Shown here in pieces: positions 1 to 7,664 of a DNA stretch of 64,000 bases. Below the pieces are notes generated by a model. The model made no database searches, was not told the origin of the DNA, and saw only the letters and a program-made list of their open reading frames with translations. A program made the translations under genes and the position numbers. This stretch comes from Spectribacter acetivorans (lineage in GTDB: Bacteria; Pseudomonadota; Gammaproteobacteria; Nevskiales; Salinisphaeraceae): NCBI RefSeq assembly GCF_031846305.1, contig NZ_JAVRHY010000002.1, forward strand, positions 306,388 to 370,387, in the 5' to 3' direction. Positions within the stretch are counted from its first letter, which is position 1, and every line of letters starts with the position of its first letter.

Positions 1-69
1 TCGAAGCCAAGGCCACTTGCCCACGTCGTGCAAACCATGACCGATCAGCGCCGCCATACGGCGGCTCAT
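1..69 (-). CDS. Unknown protein, N-terminal fragment cut by the window edge
   Basis: An ATG at 69 overlaps the stop codon of the upstream UPF0126 gene (ATGA), which is typical of translational coupling. The frame then stays open to the left edge and gives about 23 residues starting MSRRMAALIGHGLHDVGKW. The fragment is too short to assign to a family. The overlap is the only support for its being a real gene. Confidence 0.4.
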   Translation of the reverse strand, partial: MSRRMAALIGHGLHDVGKWPWLR

Positions 70-671
70 GACTTGCCCACTACCGGCAGATGCCACTGCC
101 ACCGAATGGCCACCAGCCGCAGGGCAACCACTACGGACATGCCGGCCACGAATGCCGGCGTCCGCGCCATCCCCACCGCGTGCAGGCCCAGATAGACGAC
201 GATGCCCAGAATGGCGGCGGTGGCGTAGATTTCCCGGCGCAGCAGCAACGGCACGCGGGCGGTGATCACGTCCCGCAGCACGCCGCCGGTCACGCCGGTC
301 ATGGTGCCCATCAACACCGCGATCAACGGCGGGCTGCCGGCGGCTTCCGCGAGTTGCGCGCCGGACAGCGCGAACAATCCCAGACCCATCGCATCGGCCA
401 CCATCATGGACGCCCCCGATGTGGATCGCAGTCGTAGCCAGGCGACCGTTGCCAGCGCCGCGGCGATGATGACGATCACGTACCAGATGTCCGAGACCCA
501 GAAGATCGGATGCCGATCCAGCAGCAGATCCCGCAGCGTGCCGCCGCCGATAGCGGTGATTGCCGCGACCACCAGAATGCCGAGAATGTCCAGTTCCCGG
601 TCACGGGCCGCCAGCACGCCGCTGGCGGCGAAAACCGCGACGCCGACGAGGTCGAGATAGTAAAGCAGCAT
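66..671 (-). CDS. UPF0126/TRIC-family membrane protein (YicG-like)
   Basis: A 201-residue inner-membrane protein built of two similar three-helix halves, as in the UPF0126 (TRIC, trimeric intracellular cation channel) family; bacterial members form trimeric potassium-permeable channels. The conserved glycine-rich signatures appear twice: GGGTLRDLLLDR near residue 43 and TGGVLRDVI near residue 128, each followed by a short hydrophilic turn and a further helix. Length matches the family (about 200). The physiological role in bacteria is not settled. It probably shares a transcript with the fragment that overlaps its stop codon. Confidence 0.85.
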   Translation of the reverse strand: MLLYYLDLVGVAVFAASGVLAARDRELDILGILVVAAITAIGGGTLRDLLLDRHPIFWVSDIWYVIVIIAAALATVAWLRLRSTSGASMMVADAMGLGLFALSGAQLAEAAGSPPLIAVLMGTMTGVTGGVLRDVITARVPLLLRREIYATAAILGIVVYLGLHAVGMARTPAFVAGMSVVVALRLVAIRWQWHLPVVGKS

Positions 672-752
672 TGCTGGTGTGCCCCGGGGTCGCTGATCAC
701 TGCGCGCAACATAACCGCGATGGGAATTCGTCGATAGCCGCCAGGTCAGGTG

Positions 753-777
753 ATATCATTTGATTATCAAACGATAT
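753..777. promoter_or_regulatory. 25-bp palindromic operator upstream of the RHH antitoxin
   Basis: Left arm atatcatttgat (753-764) and right arm atcaaacgatat (766-777) are inverted copies with one mismatch around a single T. The site ends 10 bp before the antitoxin start at 788 and is AT-rich amid GC-rich sequence. Ribbon-helix-helix antitoxins commonly repress their own operon through such sites. The binding itself is inferred. Confidence 0.6.
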
Positions 778-787
778 TGGTCATGAC

Positions 788-1030
788 ATGGTCAGAACCA
801 TCATCAGCCTCGATCCGGAAGAGAAGAAATGGCTGGATCAGCAGGCGCAGCGCAGTGGTCGCACCATGACCGCGGTCGTCCGAGAGGCGTTGTCACAATA
901 CCGCGAGCGAGAGATCAGGCGTGGTCAACCTTCGCAGGCAGAACTTCTGATCCGCACGCAGGGGCTCTGGACCCGAGGCGACGGCCTCGAGTGGCAGGAG
1001 CAGTGGCGCGGGGAATGGACCGAACGTTGA
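788..1030 (+). CDS. Ribbon-helix-helix (CopG/VapB-type) antitoxin
   Basis: An 80-residue protein. Residues 2-45 fit a ribbon-helix-helix DNA-binding fold: a short beta strand (RTIISLD), then helix, turn (RSGRTMTAVV) and helix. The C-terminal 35 residues are polar and tryptophan-rich, as expected of the toxin-wrapping tail. It follows a palindromic operator and precedes a remnant of a PIN-domain toxin, so it is the antitoxin of a broken VapBC locus. With the toxin damaged it may persist as an orphan repressor or as an antitoxin acting in trans on related VapC proteins. Family assignment is by pattern only. Confidence 0.75.
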   Translation: MVRTIISLDPEEKKWLDQQAQRSGRTMTAVVREALSQYREREIRRGQPSQAELLIRTQGLWTRGDGLEWQEQWRGEWTER

Positions 1031-1346
1031 AGGTGCTACCGCATTTCTGGAACAGCAGGCAGCATCCGCCGCAATCTCCGCAATTACCCGCGCTGAAGTC
1101 CTGGCCGGGTGTGATGACATGATTTTCGAGCCGGTATCCGCTCTGCTTGAGAGTTTTGTGTTCCTGCCCATGGATAAACCGATTGCCGATCAGGCCGCCC
1201 GGCTGCGCCGCGAGACAAGACTCAAGTTGCCGGACGCCATCCGGGCAGCTTCGGCGCTGGTCCACGGTATGCAACTGGCAACCCGCAACACGCGAGATTT
1301 CGACCCTGACGTCTTCGATTTCGTCCAGGTGCCCTACCCGTCCTGA
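1026..1346 (+). pseudogene. VapC PIN-domain toxin lacking its N-terminus
   Basis: The frame ending at 1346 is open back across the antitoxin stop and reads as PIN-domain sequence from about residue EGATAFLEQQ (1029 onward), through ITRAEVLAG with the conserved Glu, to LKLPDAIRAASA and ATRNTRDF, which carry the C-terminal acidic residues. The first strand with the invariant DTN aspartate, and any start codon in front of it, are missing: the sequence passes straight from the antitoxin C-terminus into mid-PIN sequence. This looks like an internal deletion of about 25-30 codons rather than a frameshift. The only ATG in frame (1119) would yield 75 residues without the active-site first half. A functional nuclease is very unlikely. 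Confidence 0.75.
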
Positions 1347-1384
1347 TGATCGAATCAAAAGCGCCAGCGAAAATCCCGCAGACG

Positions 1385-2422
1385 ATGACGGAAATCGCGA
1401 TCACCCGGCCGGGCGATGCCGATGTGCTGCAACCACGGGTGGTCGATGTGTCGACGCCCGGCCCCGGCGAACTGCTGGTCCGGGTGGCTGCCGCCGGCGT
1501 GAACCGCCCGGACGTCATGCAGCGCGAGGGCAAGTACCCGATGCCGCCGGGGGTGAACCCGACGCCCGGCCTGGAGATCGCCGGCGAGATCGTGGCGATT
1601 GGCAGTGAGGTCGCGGCCTACGCCACCGGTGATCGCGCCTGCGGCCTTACCGAAGGCGGCGGCTACGCCGAATATTGCCTGTTGCCGGCGACTCAGGCCC
1701 TGCCCGTCCCCGACGGACTGTCGCTGATCGAGGCCGCCGCCCTGCCGGAGACTTACTTCACCGTCTGGGCCAACCTGTTCGACACCGGCGGCGTGAAACG
1801 CGGCGATACCGTGCTGATTCACGGCGGCACCAGCGGTATCGGTACCACAGCGCTGGCCCTGTGCCGGGCCTTTGGCGTCACCGCCCTGGCCACCGCCGGT
1901 AGTGACGACAAATGCCGGGCCATCGAAAGCCTCGGCGGCATCGCGATCAACTACCGCGAAACCGACTTTAGCGAGGCTGTATCCACGCACACGAATGGTC
2001 AGGGCGTCGATGCAATCCTGGATGTCGTCGGTGCGAAGTACTTCAGTCGCAATCTGGCGGCGCTGGCCCGGGACGGCCGGCTGATCGTCATCGGCTTCAT
2101 GGGCGGCACCACCGCCGAGCAGGTCGACCTGATCAGCCTCGTGCTCAAACGCGCTCACGTAACCGGCTCCACCATGCGGGCGCGCAGCCGTTCCGAAAAG
2201 GCGGCGATTGCCACGGCATTGCGCGACCAGGTCTGGCCGCTGCTGGCGTCGGGGGACTGCACCCGCCCGATCATCCACAAGACCTTCCCGCTGGCGGACG
2301 CCGCTGCGGCGCATCGTGAAATGGAGAGCGGCCGGCATATCGGGAAAATCGTGCTCGAGGTCAATGCCGAGGTTGCTGGCACATCGGACGTCGCATCTGT
2401 CCATCACGGTGCCGGGCAATGA
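1385..2422 (+). CDS. NAD(P)H quinone oxidoreductase, zinc-independent MDR family (PIG3-like)
   Basis: A 345-residue medium-chain dehydrogenase/reductase. It has the GroES-like N-terminal half with AAGVNRPDVMQREGKYP, then the Rossmann half with HGGTSGIGTTAL (about residue 145), the NADPH-binding glycine motif. The cysteine and histidine ligands of zinc alcohol dehydrogenases are absent, as in the quinone oxidoreductase/PIG3 (QorB-like) branch. The ATG at 1385 gives the usual N-terminus (MTEIAITRPGDADVL); an upstream in-frame ATG at 1346 would add 13 unlike residues. The probable reaction is NADPH-dependent quinone reduction; the natural substrate is unknown. It stands alone between toxin-antitoxin loci. 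Confidence 0.85.
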   Translation: MTEIAITRPGDADVLQPRVVDVSTPGPGELLVRVAAAGVNRPDVMQREGKYPMPPGVNPTPGLEIAGEIVAIGSEVAAYATGDRACGLTEGGGYAEYCLLPATQALPVPDGLSLIEAAALPETYFTVWANLFDTGGVKRGDTVLIHGGTSGIGTTALALCRAFGVTALATAGSDDKCRAIESLGGIAINYRETDFSEAVSTHTNGQGVDAILDVVGAKYFSRNLAALARDGRLIVIGFMGGTTAEQVDLISLVLKRAHVTGSTMRARSRSEKAAIATALRDQVWPLLASGDCTRPIIHKTFPLADAAAAHREMESGRHIGKIVLEVNAEVAGTSDVASVHHGAGQ

Positions 2423-2482
2423 CTTGAGAGGCAACCAAAAGAAAACCATAATGCAACCGTCGACTCCCAGCGGTTTGCCGCC

Positions 2483-2725
2483 ATGCCCGCGATCACCATC
2501 AAGAACATCCCGGCCGAGCTCTACGATCAGCTCAAAACATCGGCCCACGCCCACCATCGCAGCATCAACAGCGAGCTGATCCACTGCCTGGAAACAGCCC
2601 TCATGCCTCGACCGGCGAGCCCGCGGGAACGGCTTGCCGCGGCGCAGGCGTTACGGCAGCGGGTTCGAGCCGAGCGAATCGATGCGGATGACATCCAGGC
2701 TGCCAAGGAGCAAGGCCGCGCATGA
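2483..2725 (+). CDS. FitA/Arc-type ribbon-helix-helix antitoxin
   Basis: An 80-residue protein. Residues 1-40 match the FitA-like Arc-type ribbon-helix-helix pattern: MPAITIKNIPAELYDQL followed by SAHAHHRSINSEL. The C-terminal half is a charged helix (RERLAAAQALRQRVRAE) that would wrap the toxin. Its stop codon overlaps the start of the downstream PIN toxin by four bases (ATGA), so the two are translationally coupled. The complex is expected to bind DNA upstream and repress its own operon. Confidence 0.85.
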   Translation: MPAITIKNIPAELYDQLKTSAHAHHRSINSELIHCLETALMPRPASPRERLAAAQALRQRVRAERIDADDIQAAKEQGRA

Positions 2726-3129
2726 TCGTGGTGGATACCAACACCATCGCGTATCTCTACCTGCCCACGAATGACACGCCGGACGTGGAAAAGCTGCTTG
2801 CGCGGGAGCCGGAATGGGCCGCCCCGCTGCTCTGGCGCAGTGAATTCCGCAATATCCTGGCGCTGTACCTGCGAAAGGGGCTTGTTGATTTCGAGACTGC
2901 CTGTCTGATGCAGCGTCAGGCGGAGGCCCTCATGGCCGGCGGCGAGTACGAGGTCGATTCGCTTTCCGTGCTTGCCAACGCGGAGGAGAGTCACTGCTCG
3001 GCTTACGACTGCGAGTTCGTGGCCCTGGCGAAAAGTCTGAACACAACCCTGGTCACCGCCGACAGAAAGCTGCTGAAAGCCTTCCCGGGTCTGGCATCCA
3101 CCGCGCGGGCGTACATTGCGAGCCGTTAA
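2722..3129 (+). CDS. PIN-domain toxin, VapC/FitB type
   Basis: A 135-residue PIN-domain ribonuclease. The acidic active site is visible: D5 in IVVDTNTIAYLY, a Glu in RSEFRNILAL near residue 41, an Asp in HCSAYDCEFVALA near residue 97, and an Asp in VTADRKLLKAF. VapC toxins cut tRNA or rRNA when their antitoxin is degraded; the target here is unknown. Full length and an intact catalytic set suggest it is functional, in contrast to the truncated toxin about 1.5 kb upstream. Overlap with the antitoxin gene supports the pairing. Confidence 0.9.
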   Translation: MIVVDTNTIAYLYLPTNDTPDVEKLLAREPEWAAPLLWRSEFRNILALYLRKGLVDFETACLMQRQAEALMAGGEYEVDSLSVLANAEESHCSAYDCEFVALAKSLNTTLVTADRKLLKAFPGLASTARAYIASR

Positions 3130-3251
3130 CCGTCGGCCTATTCCGGCCAACGCTGCCTCCCATGCCTTCATACACCGGGCTCAAGAGAACAAGCCCCCTG
3201 GTCAGACGAGAATACCTCCCCGTTTATAGCGCTGCCCGAAACCGTCGCCGG

Positions 3252-3665
3252 TCAGGCATCACCAACCCAGTTGGCCAGCCGCAAGCGCGGCACGCGGCGG
3301 AACTCGCGTTCGTTATTTGTCACCAGCACCGCATCCAGCGCCAACGCGTGGGCGGCGATAAGCTGGTCCAGCGCACCGATGGGCTGACCCTGTCGCTCCA
3401 GATGGCTCCGGAGTTCGCCGTATTCCCGCATGGCGGTCTCATCAAACGGCAGAACCACCAGGGGCGCCAGGAACTTGTCCAGCGCGTCCCGGTTCTTCCG
3501 GGAGCCGCTCTTGGCTACACCGAAGGTGAGTTCCGCGCCGGTAATGCTGGAAATGGCAACCTCGCCGACTTCCCGACCGGCGAAGTATTCGAACACTTCC
3601 GGCGGGCGCCGATTGATGATGTAGATGCAGGTATTGGTATCCAGGAGCGAAACCGAGCGGCTCAT
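3252..3665 (-). CDS. vapC: VapC PIN-domain toxin
   Basis: A 137-residue PIN toxin starting MSRSVSLLDTNTCIYI, with the first catalytic Asp at residue 9. The conserved Glu is in SSITGAELTFGV, the third acidic residue in GALDQLIAAHAL and the last region in VTNNEREF. The start at 3665 overlaps the vapB stop (ATGA); an ATG three codons upstream is possible but less favoured. SITGAELTFG followed by GxLDxLIAAHAL is typical of the enterobacterial VapC/MvpA group, which cleaves initiator tRNA. That target is an inference from the subgroup. Confidence 0.9.
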   Translation of the reverse strand: MSRSVSLLDTNTCIYIINRRPPEVFEYFAGREVGEVAISSITGAELTFGVAKSGSRKNRDALDKFLAPLVVLPFDETAMREYGELRSHLERQGQPIGALDQLIAAHALALDAVLVTNNEREFRRVPRLRLANWVGDA

Positions 3666-3895
3666 TCCGGCCAATCCGGGCGGGTCTGCTGGGCCGGCTG
3701 CTCACGCTCGATCTCGAAGCCAGGCTCGAACTCGTCCAGCGCCTCCCGCATGATTTCCCAGGGCGCATCCAGCGGCAGCAGCAACACGCCGTTTCCGAAA
3801 CGCTTGGCAATGACCTCCGTGCCCTCGAATCGCAATGCCTTGGGCAGGCGCACGGCCTGACTACGTCCCGATTTGAAGATTTTTGCCGCAGTCAT
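3662..3895 (-). CDS. vapB: VapB antitoxin, SpoVT/AbrB (swapped-hairpin) type
   Basis: A 77-residue antitoxin whose first 45 residues (MTAAKIFKSGRSQAVRLPKAL onward) are the classical MazE/VapB swapped-hairpin AbrB fold that binds operator DNA. The acidic, proline-rich tail (FEPGFEIEREQP) is the likely toxin-binding part. It is upstream of and overlaps vapC by four bases. A hyphenated palindrome lies 22-44 bp upstream of the start. This is the antitoxin of a complete VapBC pair. Confidence 0.9.
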   Translation of the reverse strand: MTAAKIFKSGRSQAVRLPKALRFEGTEVIAKRFGNGVLLLPLDAPWEIMREALDEFEPGFEIEREQPAQQTRPDWPE

Positions 3896-3916
3896 GACTT
3901 ATCCGACACATCAGTT

Positions 3917-3939
3917 GATAGCTACCAATGGTATTTATC
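3917..3939. promoter_or_regulatory. Candidate VapBC operator
   Basis: A nested inverted repeat: gata (3917-3920) pairs with tatc (3936-3939) and tacca (3923-3927) with tggta (3929-3933), around a central A. It lies just upstream of the minus-strand vapB start at 3895, where AbrB-type antitoxins normally autoregulate. Function is inferred. Confidence 0.5.
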
Positions 3940-4013
3940 GGCATAGCCAGCGTCAATATCCCGAATGCCTGTAAACAGGCCAGATTACGCCGACAATGGC
4001 GCCAAGAGGCTCC

Positions 4014-5528
4014 TCAAGCCAGCTTGTCATCCGCCACCCGATAGCGCGGGTCCTCGTGGTAATCCACGATGATCATGCGCCGGGCCTTGTCCATCAGCTC
4101 GGTGCAATCCCGGCTGAGATGGCGTAGCGACAGGTGCTTGCCGGCCCGTTGATAGCGTTCCGCCAGGGCATTCACGGCGTCGATCGCCGAATGGTCCATC
4201 AGCCGGGCGTTACGGAAGTCGATCTCCACCGTATCCGGGTCATCGCGGGGCACGAACTGCTGCTGAAAACCGGCGACCGACGCGAAGAATACCGTGCCCT
4301 CCACGTCGTAGATCTTGCGGCCATCCGGCCCCTCGCGGCTGCTCACACGCACCTGCTTGGCGTGCTCCCAGGCGAATACCAGCGCCGAAACGATCACGCC
4401 CACCACCACTGCCGCGGCAAGGTCCACTACGACGGTCACGGCCGCGACCAGCAGGCCCACCCGCACATCGGCCCGCGGCACCTTGCCGAACAGCCGGAAG
4501 CTGCCCCACTCGAAGGTCTTTTCCGCCACCACCACCATCACGCCGATCAGGGCGGCGAGCGGAATCGCTTCGATCAGCGTGGACCCGAACATGATGAACG
4601 ACAGCAGGAACAGCGCCGTGGCCACGCCGGAAATCCGGTGCAGCGCGCCGTTACCCACGTTGATCATGCTCTGGCCGATCATCGCGCAGCCGCCCATACC
4701 GCCGAAGAAGCCCGTCACCACATTGGCCGCCCCCTGCGCTGCCGAGTCCTTGTTCGGCCGGCCACGCGTCTCGGTCATGTCGTCGATCAGATTCAGCGTC
4801 AGCAGCGACTCGATCAGCCCGATCGCCGCCAGAATCAGGGAATACGGCAGGATCACCCGCAGCGTCTCCAGATTCCACGGCACCTGCGGCAGATGGAAGC
4901 TGGGAAAACCGCCCGCAATCGAGCCGAGATCGCCCACCGTCCGGGTGTCGATGCCCAGGCCCAGCGTCAGCAGGCTCACCGCGACGATCGCCACCAGTGT
5001 GGCCGGCAAGGCCCGCGTCAGACGCGGAAACAGATAGATGATGGCCACGGTCAGCACCGTCAGCCCCACCATCGTGTACAGCGGCAAACCGGAAAGCCAG
5101 GTATGCCCGCCATCCGGTCCTGCCACCTTGAAGTGCTGGAACTGCGCCAGAAAGATCACGATGGCCAGTCCGTTGACGAAGCCCAGCATCACCGGGTGCG
5201 GCACCATCCGGATGAACTTGCCCAGCCGACAGGCTGCGAAAACCAGCTGGAAAAGCCCCATAAGCACCACGGCGGCAAACAGATACTCCACCCCGTGCGT
5301 GGCCACCAGACTGACCATCACCACCGCCAGCGCACCGGTCGCCCCGGAGATCATCCCCGGCCGTCCCCCGAACAGCGACGTGATAAGCGCCACGATGAAG
5401 GCCGCGTACAGCCCGGTGAGCGGCGACACCTGCGCCACCAGCGCAAAGGCCACGGCCTCCGGCACCATCGCGAGCGCAACCGTCAGGCCGCTGAGAACAT
5501 TGATTCGGAACACGGCCGGGGAAATCAT
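4014..5528 (-). CDS. SulP-family inorganic anion transporter with STAS domain
   Basis: A 504-residue inner-membrane protein with about 10-14 hydrophobic segments in residues 1-390. The SulP signatures are PEAVAFALVAQVSPLTGLYAA near residue 23 and GNGALHRISGV near residue 292. A cytoplasmic STAS domain follows (about residues 405-495, VEIDFRNARLMDHSAIDAV). SulP proteins carry sulfate, bicarbonate or other anions, often with sodium or protons; the sequence does not decide which. The length is typical of short bacterial members, so it could be a BicA-like bicarbonate carrier or a sulfate permease. It is monocistronic, and there is no carbonic anhydrase or cys gene beside it. Confidence 0.88.
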   Translation of the reverse strand: MISPAVFRINVLSGLTVALAMVPEAVAFALVAQVSPLTGLYAAFIVALITSLFGGRPGMISGATGALAVVMVSLVATHGVEYLFAAVVLMGLFQLVFAACRLGKFIRMVPHPVMLGFVNGLAIVIFLAQFQHFKVAGPDGGHTWLSGLPLYTMVGLTVLTVAIIYLFPRLTRALPATLVAIVAVSLLTLGLGIDTRTVGDLGSIAGGFPSFHLPQVPWNLETLRVILPYSLILAAIGLIESLLTLNLIDDMTETRGRPNKDSAAQGAANVVTGFFGGMGGCAMIGQSMINVGNGALHRISGVATALFLLSFIMFGSTLIEAIPLAALIGVMVVVAEKTFEWGSFRLFGKVPRADVRVGLLVAAVTVVVDLAAAVVVGVIVSALVFAWEHAKQVRVSSREGPDGRKIYDVEGTVFFASVAGFQQQFVPRDDPDTVEIDFRNARLMDHSAIDAVNALAERYQRAGKHLSLRHLSRDCTELMDKARRMIIVDYHEDPRYRVADDKLA

Positions 5529-5810
5529 CCGGGTACTTTTCTCCAGAAAAAACGGCGTTGCCTCGGCGACGGGGGTCGTCGAGCCAGATGGAAAACGGGA
5601 ATGGGATGGTTGGGTCAGCGCGCCGGCGCGTGGGGACGAACGAGTGTTGATCCATGCATCGCGTGCTGCGATGCACCATTATGCATGAGTCGTATATCTT
5701 TGTCTGTGGCGAAATCAGTGTGTTATGGCTTCATCGACAAACGACCAATGAGAAGAACGCAAGACCCGGCGATGAATCCTTGTCTAGGACCTTGACGGCA
5801 CAATTTCTTA

Positions 5811-6698
5811 TCATTGAGGTTCAAAGATTCGCCGAGGATCGGGAGTAGATTGATTAAGATATTCTTTCCTCTCTGACTTGGGAAACAGGCCTTTTACTGC
5901 TTGAGCACTGGCGATATTCTGGGTGAAATCACCTAAAATTTGATAGGTTTCTTTTAGATACTTCAATATCCGCACTGTCTTCTCGTCTAAATAAGGCTTC
6001 TGTCTACCAGTTATTTCTCGAAATAATGTTTGAGGCTTTGAGCTCGGCAATATCTCTTCACACCACTCGCCAAAAAACATTGTTCGCTTTCTCGTTAATA
6101 ACTCTCGGATACAATCCATCTGAGCATAGAGCCGATTACTAATGCGGGCGGCCTTATTTAGATTGTTATAACTAGGGTTAATCTGAGATGATTGATATAC
6201 TGGTAAGAAATTCTTGCAAATCTGCTCTCGAATATCAGAAATAAATTCCTCTAAATTCAATTGAATAATTCCAAGCTCACTGTCAAATGGTAGAAATTCA
6301 TCGGCTTTTTGAAGCTCTTCATCGTTATTATCTATACATTCATATTCGGATCTGTCAAGAATATAAACGGGCTCAAATTTACCACCAATTAACACACGTG
6401 ACTTGTCCCAACTCAATAATTTACTTCTCAAAGTCGGCGTGCTTGCATCATCAAATATCGGTAACGATGACCAATTATATTCCGACTCCTCGCCTATATG
6501 CGCCAGGTTGAGCTGTTCTTTTAAATCATCAAGGCCCGTAATCACGCCAGTATCAGAGAGCCGAAAATCGCTTACCATATCCATGGCGTTTCGGTTCGCT
6601 GTACCAGAGTATCGCTCGTAAATAATTGTTGATGCGCCGGAATCTGCTTTTTTTGAAAAAAAGTTTACGTAATGGAAGTCTTTTGACATCAGCATCAT
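5811..6698 (-). CDS. Unrecognised protein in an AT-rich islet
   Basis: A 295-residue protein I do not recognise. It is soluble-looking, with no signal peptide or membrane segment. The N-terminal half is mixed (YVNFFSKKADSGASTIIYERYSG, then a stretch with KSRVLIGGKFEPVYILDRSEYE), and the C-terminal half is a predicted helical region rich in Leu, Lys and Glu. AAA/TTT-rich codons give a GC content far below the flanking efflux and SulP genes, which signals recent acquisition. The start at 6698 is preceded by AAAGGT at good spacing. The second islet gene lies 175 bp upstream in the same direction, so the two may form one transcript. Confidence 0.65.
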   Translation of the reverse strand: MMLMSKDFHYVNFFSKKADSGASTIIYERYSGTANRNAMDMVSDFRLSDTGVITGLDDLKEQLNLAHIGEESEYNWSSLPIFDDASTPTLRSKLLSWDKSRVLIGGKFEPVYILDRSEYECIDNNDEELQKADEFLPFDSELGIIQLNLEEFISDIREQICKNFLPVYQSSQINPSYNNLNKAARISNRLYAQMDCIRELLTRKRTMFFGEWCEEILPSSKPQTLFREITGRQKPYLDEKTVRILKYLKETYQILGDFTQNIASAQAVKGLFPKSERKEYLNQSTPDPRRIFEPQ

Positions 6699-6873
6699 TA
6701 TTTACCTTTATAAATTGACCATCTTACAACTCCATGTCTCCCGTTTGGAATGTGCAACATGCTGCGTTCTTCGTCGTCACTCCCTTATTATCCTAGCGTC
6801 TGCCGGGAAATGCCAATGCACAGCAGCGGCAGGTAAAAATACTGCCTTGTTCTATGGTCATTTTTATAGAAAT

Positions 6874-7491
6874 TTATTTCAACTCCTCAAAAAGGTTGGC
6901 TAAAGCCTCTGTAGCAAATTTATAGTTGTTCTGTTCTTCACTCAGTTCTTTTGTGGCCCTGAACACTAACCATTCCCAATCCTTTCCATACGTGAGCTGA
7001 GCCGGGACAGATAGAAGTAACAGCACCTTGAATTTCGCCTCATTACTGAGATTTGTATTTATATACCAGCCATTGGAAAGCTTTCCATAGTTCGCTTGGC
7101 TCTCATGAAGGTGCGGCGAGTTAGGAAACAATAGCTCCGGATTTGGTGCAAAATAGTTTCTCTGCGTACCTCGCGCGAATCGCATGATATGGTTATCAAC
7201 TCTTTGAAATACGTGTGGAATTAGATGGCTAATCTCCTCGGCAAGCCAGATAAAACCTTCTTTTGCTGATTGAAATTCTTTGGTCTTATTACCAATAACT
7301 GCTCGGTTATACTTCCGGCCACCTAATCCACCTTTTGGCTCGACGCCCCATCCAGGGAATTCGGTGTCAAGCCTTTCGAGGACGATATCCTCGAATTCGG
7401 GAGCATTTTTTTTTCGAACATTTTTGAGAAGCTTCAATAGCCCTGTCCTGTCTTCTCTCGCGACCATATTTTTAAAATTTTGAATATCCAT
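6874..7491 (-). CDS. Unrecognised protein in an AT-rich islet
   Basis: A 205-residue soluble protein with no family I can name. The N-terminus (MDIQNFKNMVAREDRTGLLK) is a charged helix, followed by a Gly-rich loop (EPKGGLGGRKYNRAV), a Trp/His-containing middle part (FIWLAEEISHLIPHVFQRVDNH) and an acidic C-terminus. Base composition is as AT-rich as its neighbour at 5811-6698 and unlike the surroundings. I see no transposase or integrase next to the pair. The two genes are co-oriented; a shared function (for example a small defence or stress module) is possible but has no direct support. Confidence 0.6.
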   Translation of the reverse strand: MDIQNFKNMVAREDRTGLLKLLKNVRKKNAPEFEDIVLERLDTEFPGWGVEPKGGLGGRKYNRAVIGNKTKEFQSAKEGFIWLAEEISHLIPHVFQRVDNHIMRFARGTQRNYFAPNPELLFPNSPHLHESQANYGKLSNGWYINTNLSNEAKFKVLLLLSVPAQLTYGKDWEWLVFRATKELSEEQNNYKFATEALANLFEELK

Positions 7492-7664
7492 GGTGAAAAT
7501 TATTGTGGCCAGCTAACACTGATTAGATGGAATTCGCCTATATGGAGCGTATTTCTATGTAACAACTGTGTTTCCTATAACGGGGCATGGAGTGGTCTAT
7601 GAACTAAATAAATACCAAAACCAAAGACAGCATAATCGTAAAATATCCCGTACTGCTTTGTCGG

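Noticed and set aside
1355..2584. 409-aa minus-strand frame opposite the quinone oxidoreductase
   Set aside because: Shadow frame extending over the next antitoxin gene; no recognisable domain.
4134..5795. 553-aa plus-strand reading frame opposite the SulP gene
   Set aside because: Mirror frame of a GC-rich gene; the His/Arg/Gln-rich sequence has no domain, while the minus strand encodes a clear transporter.
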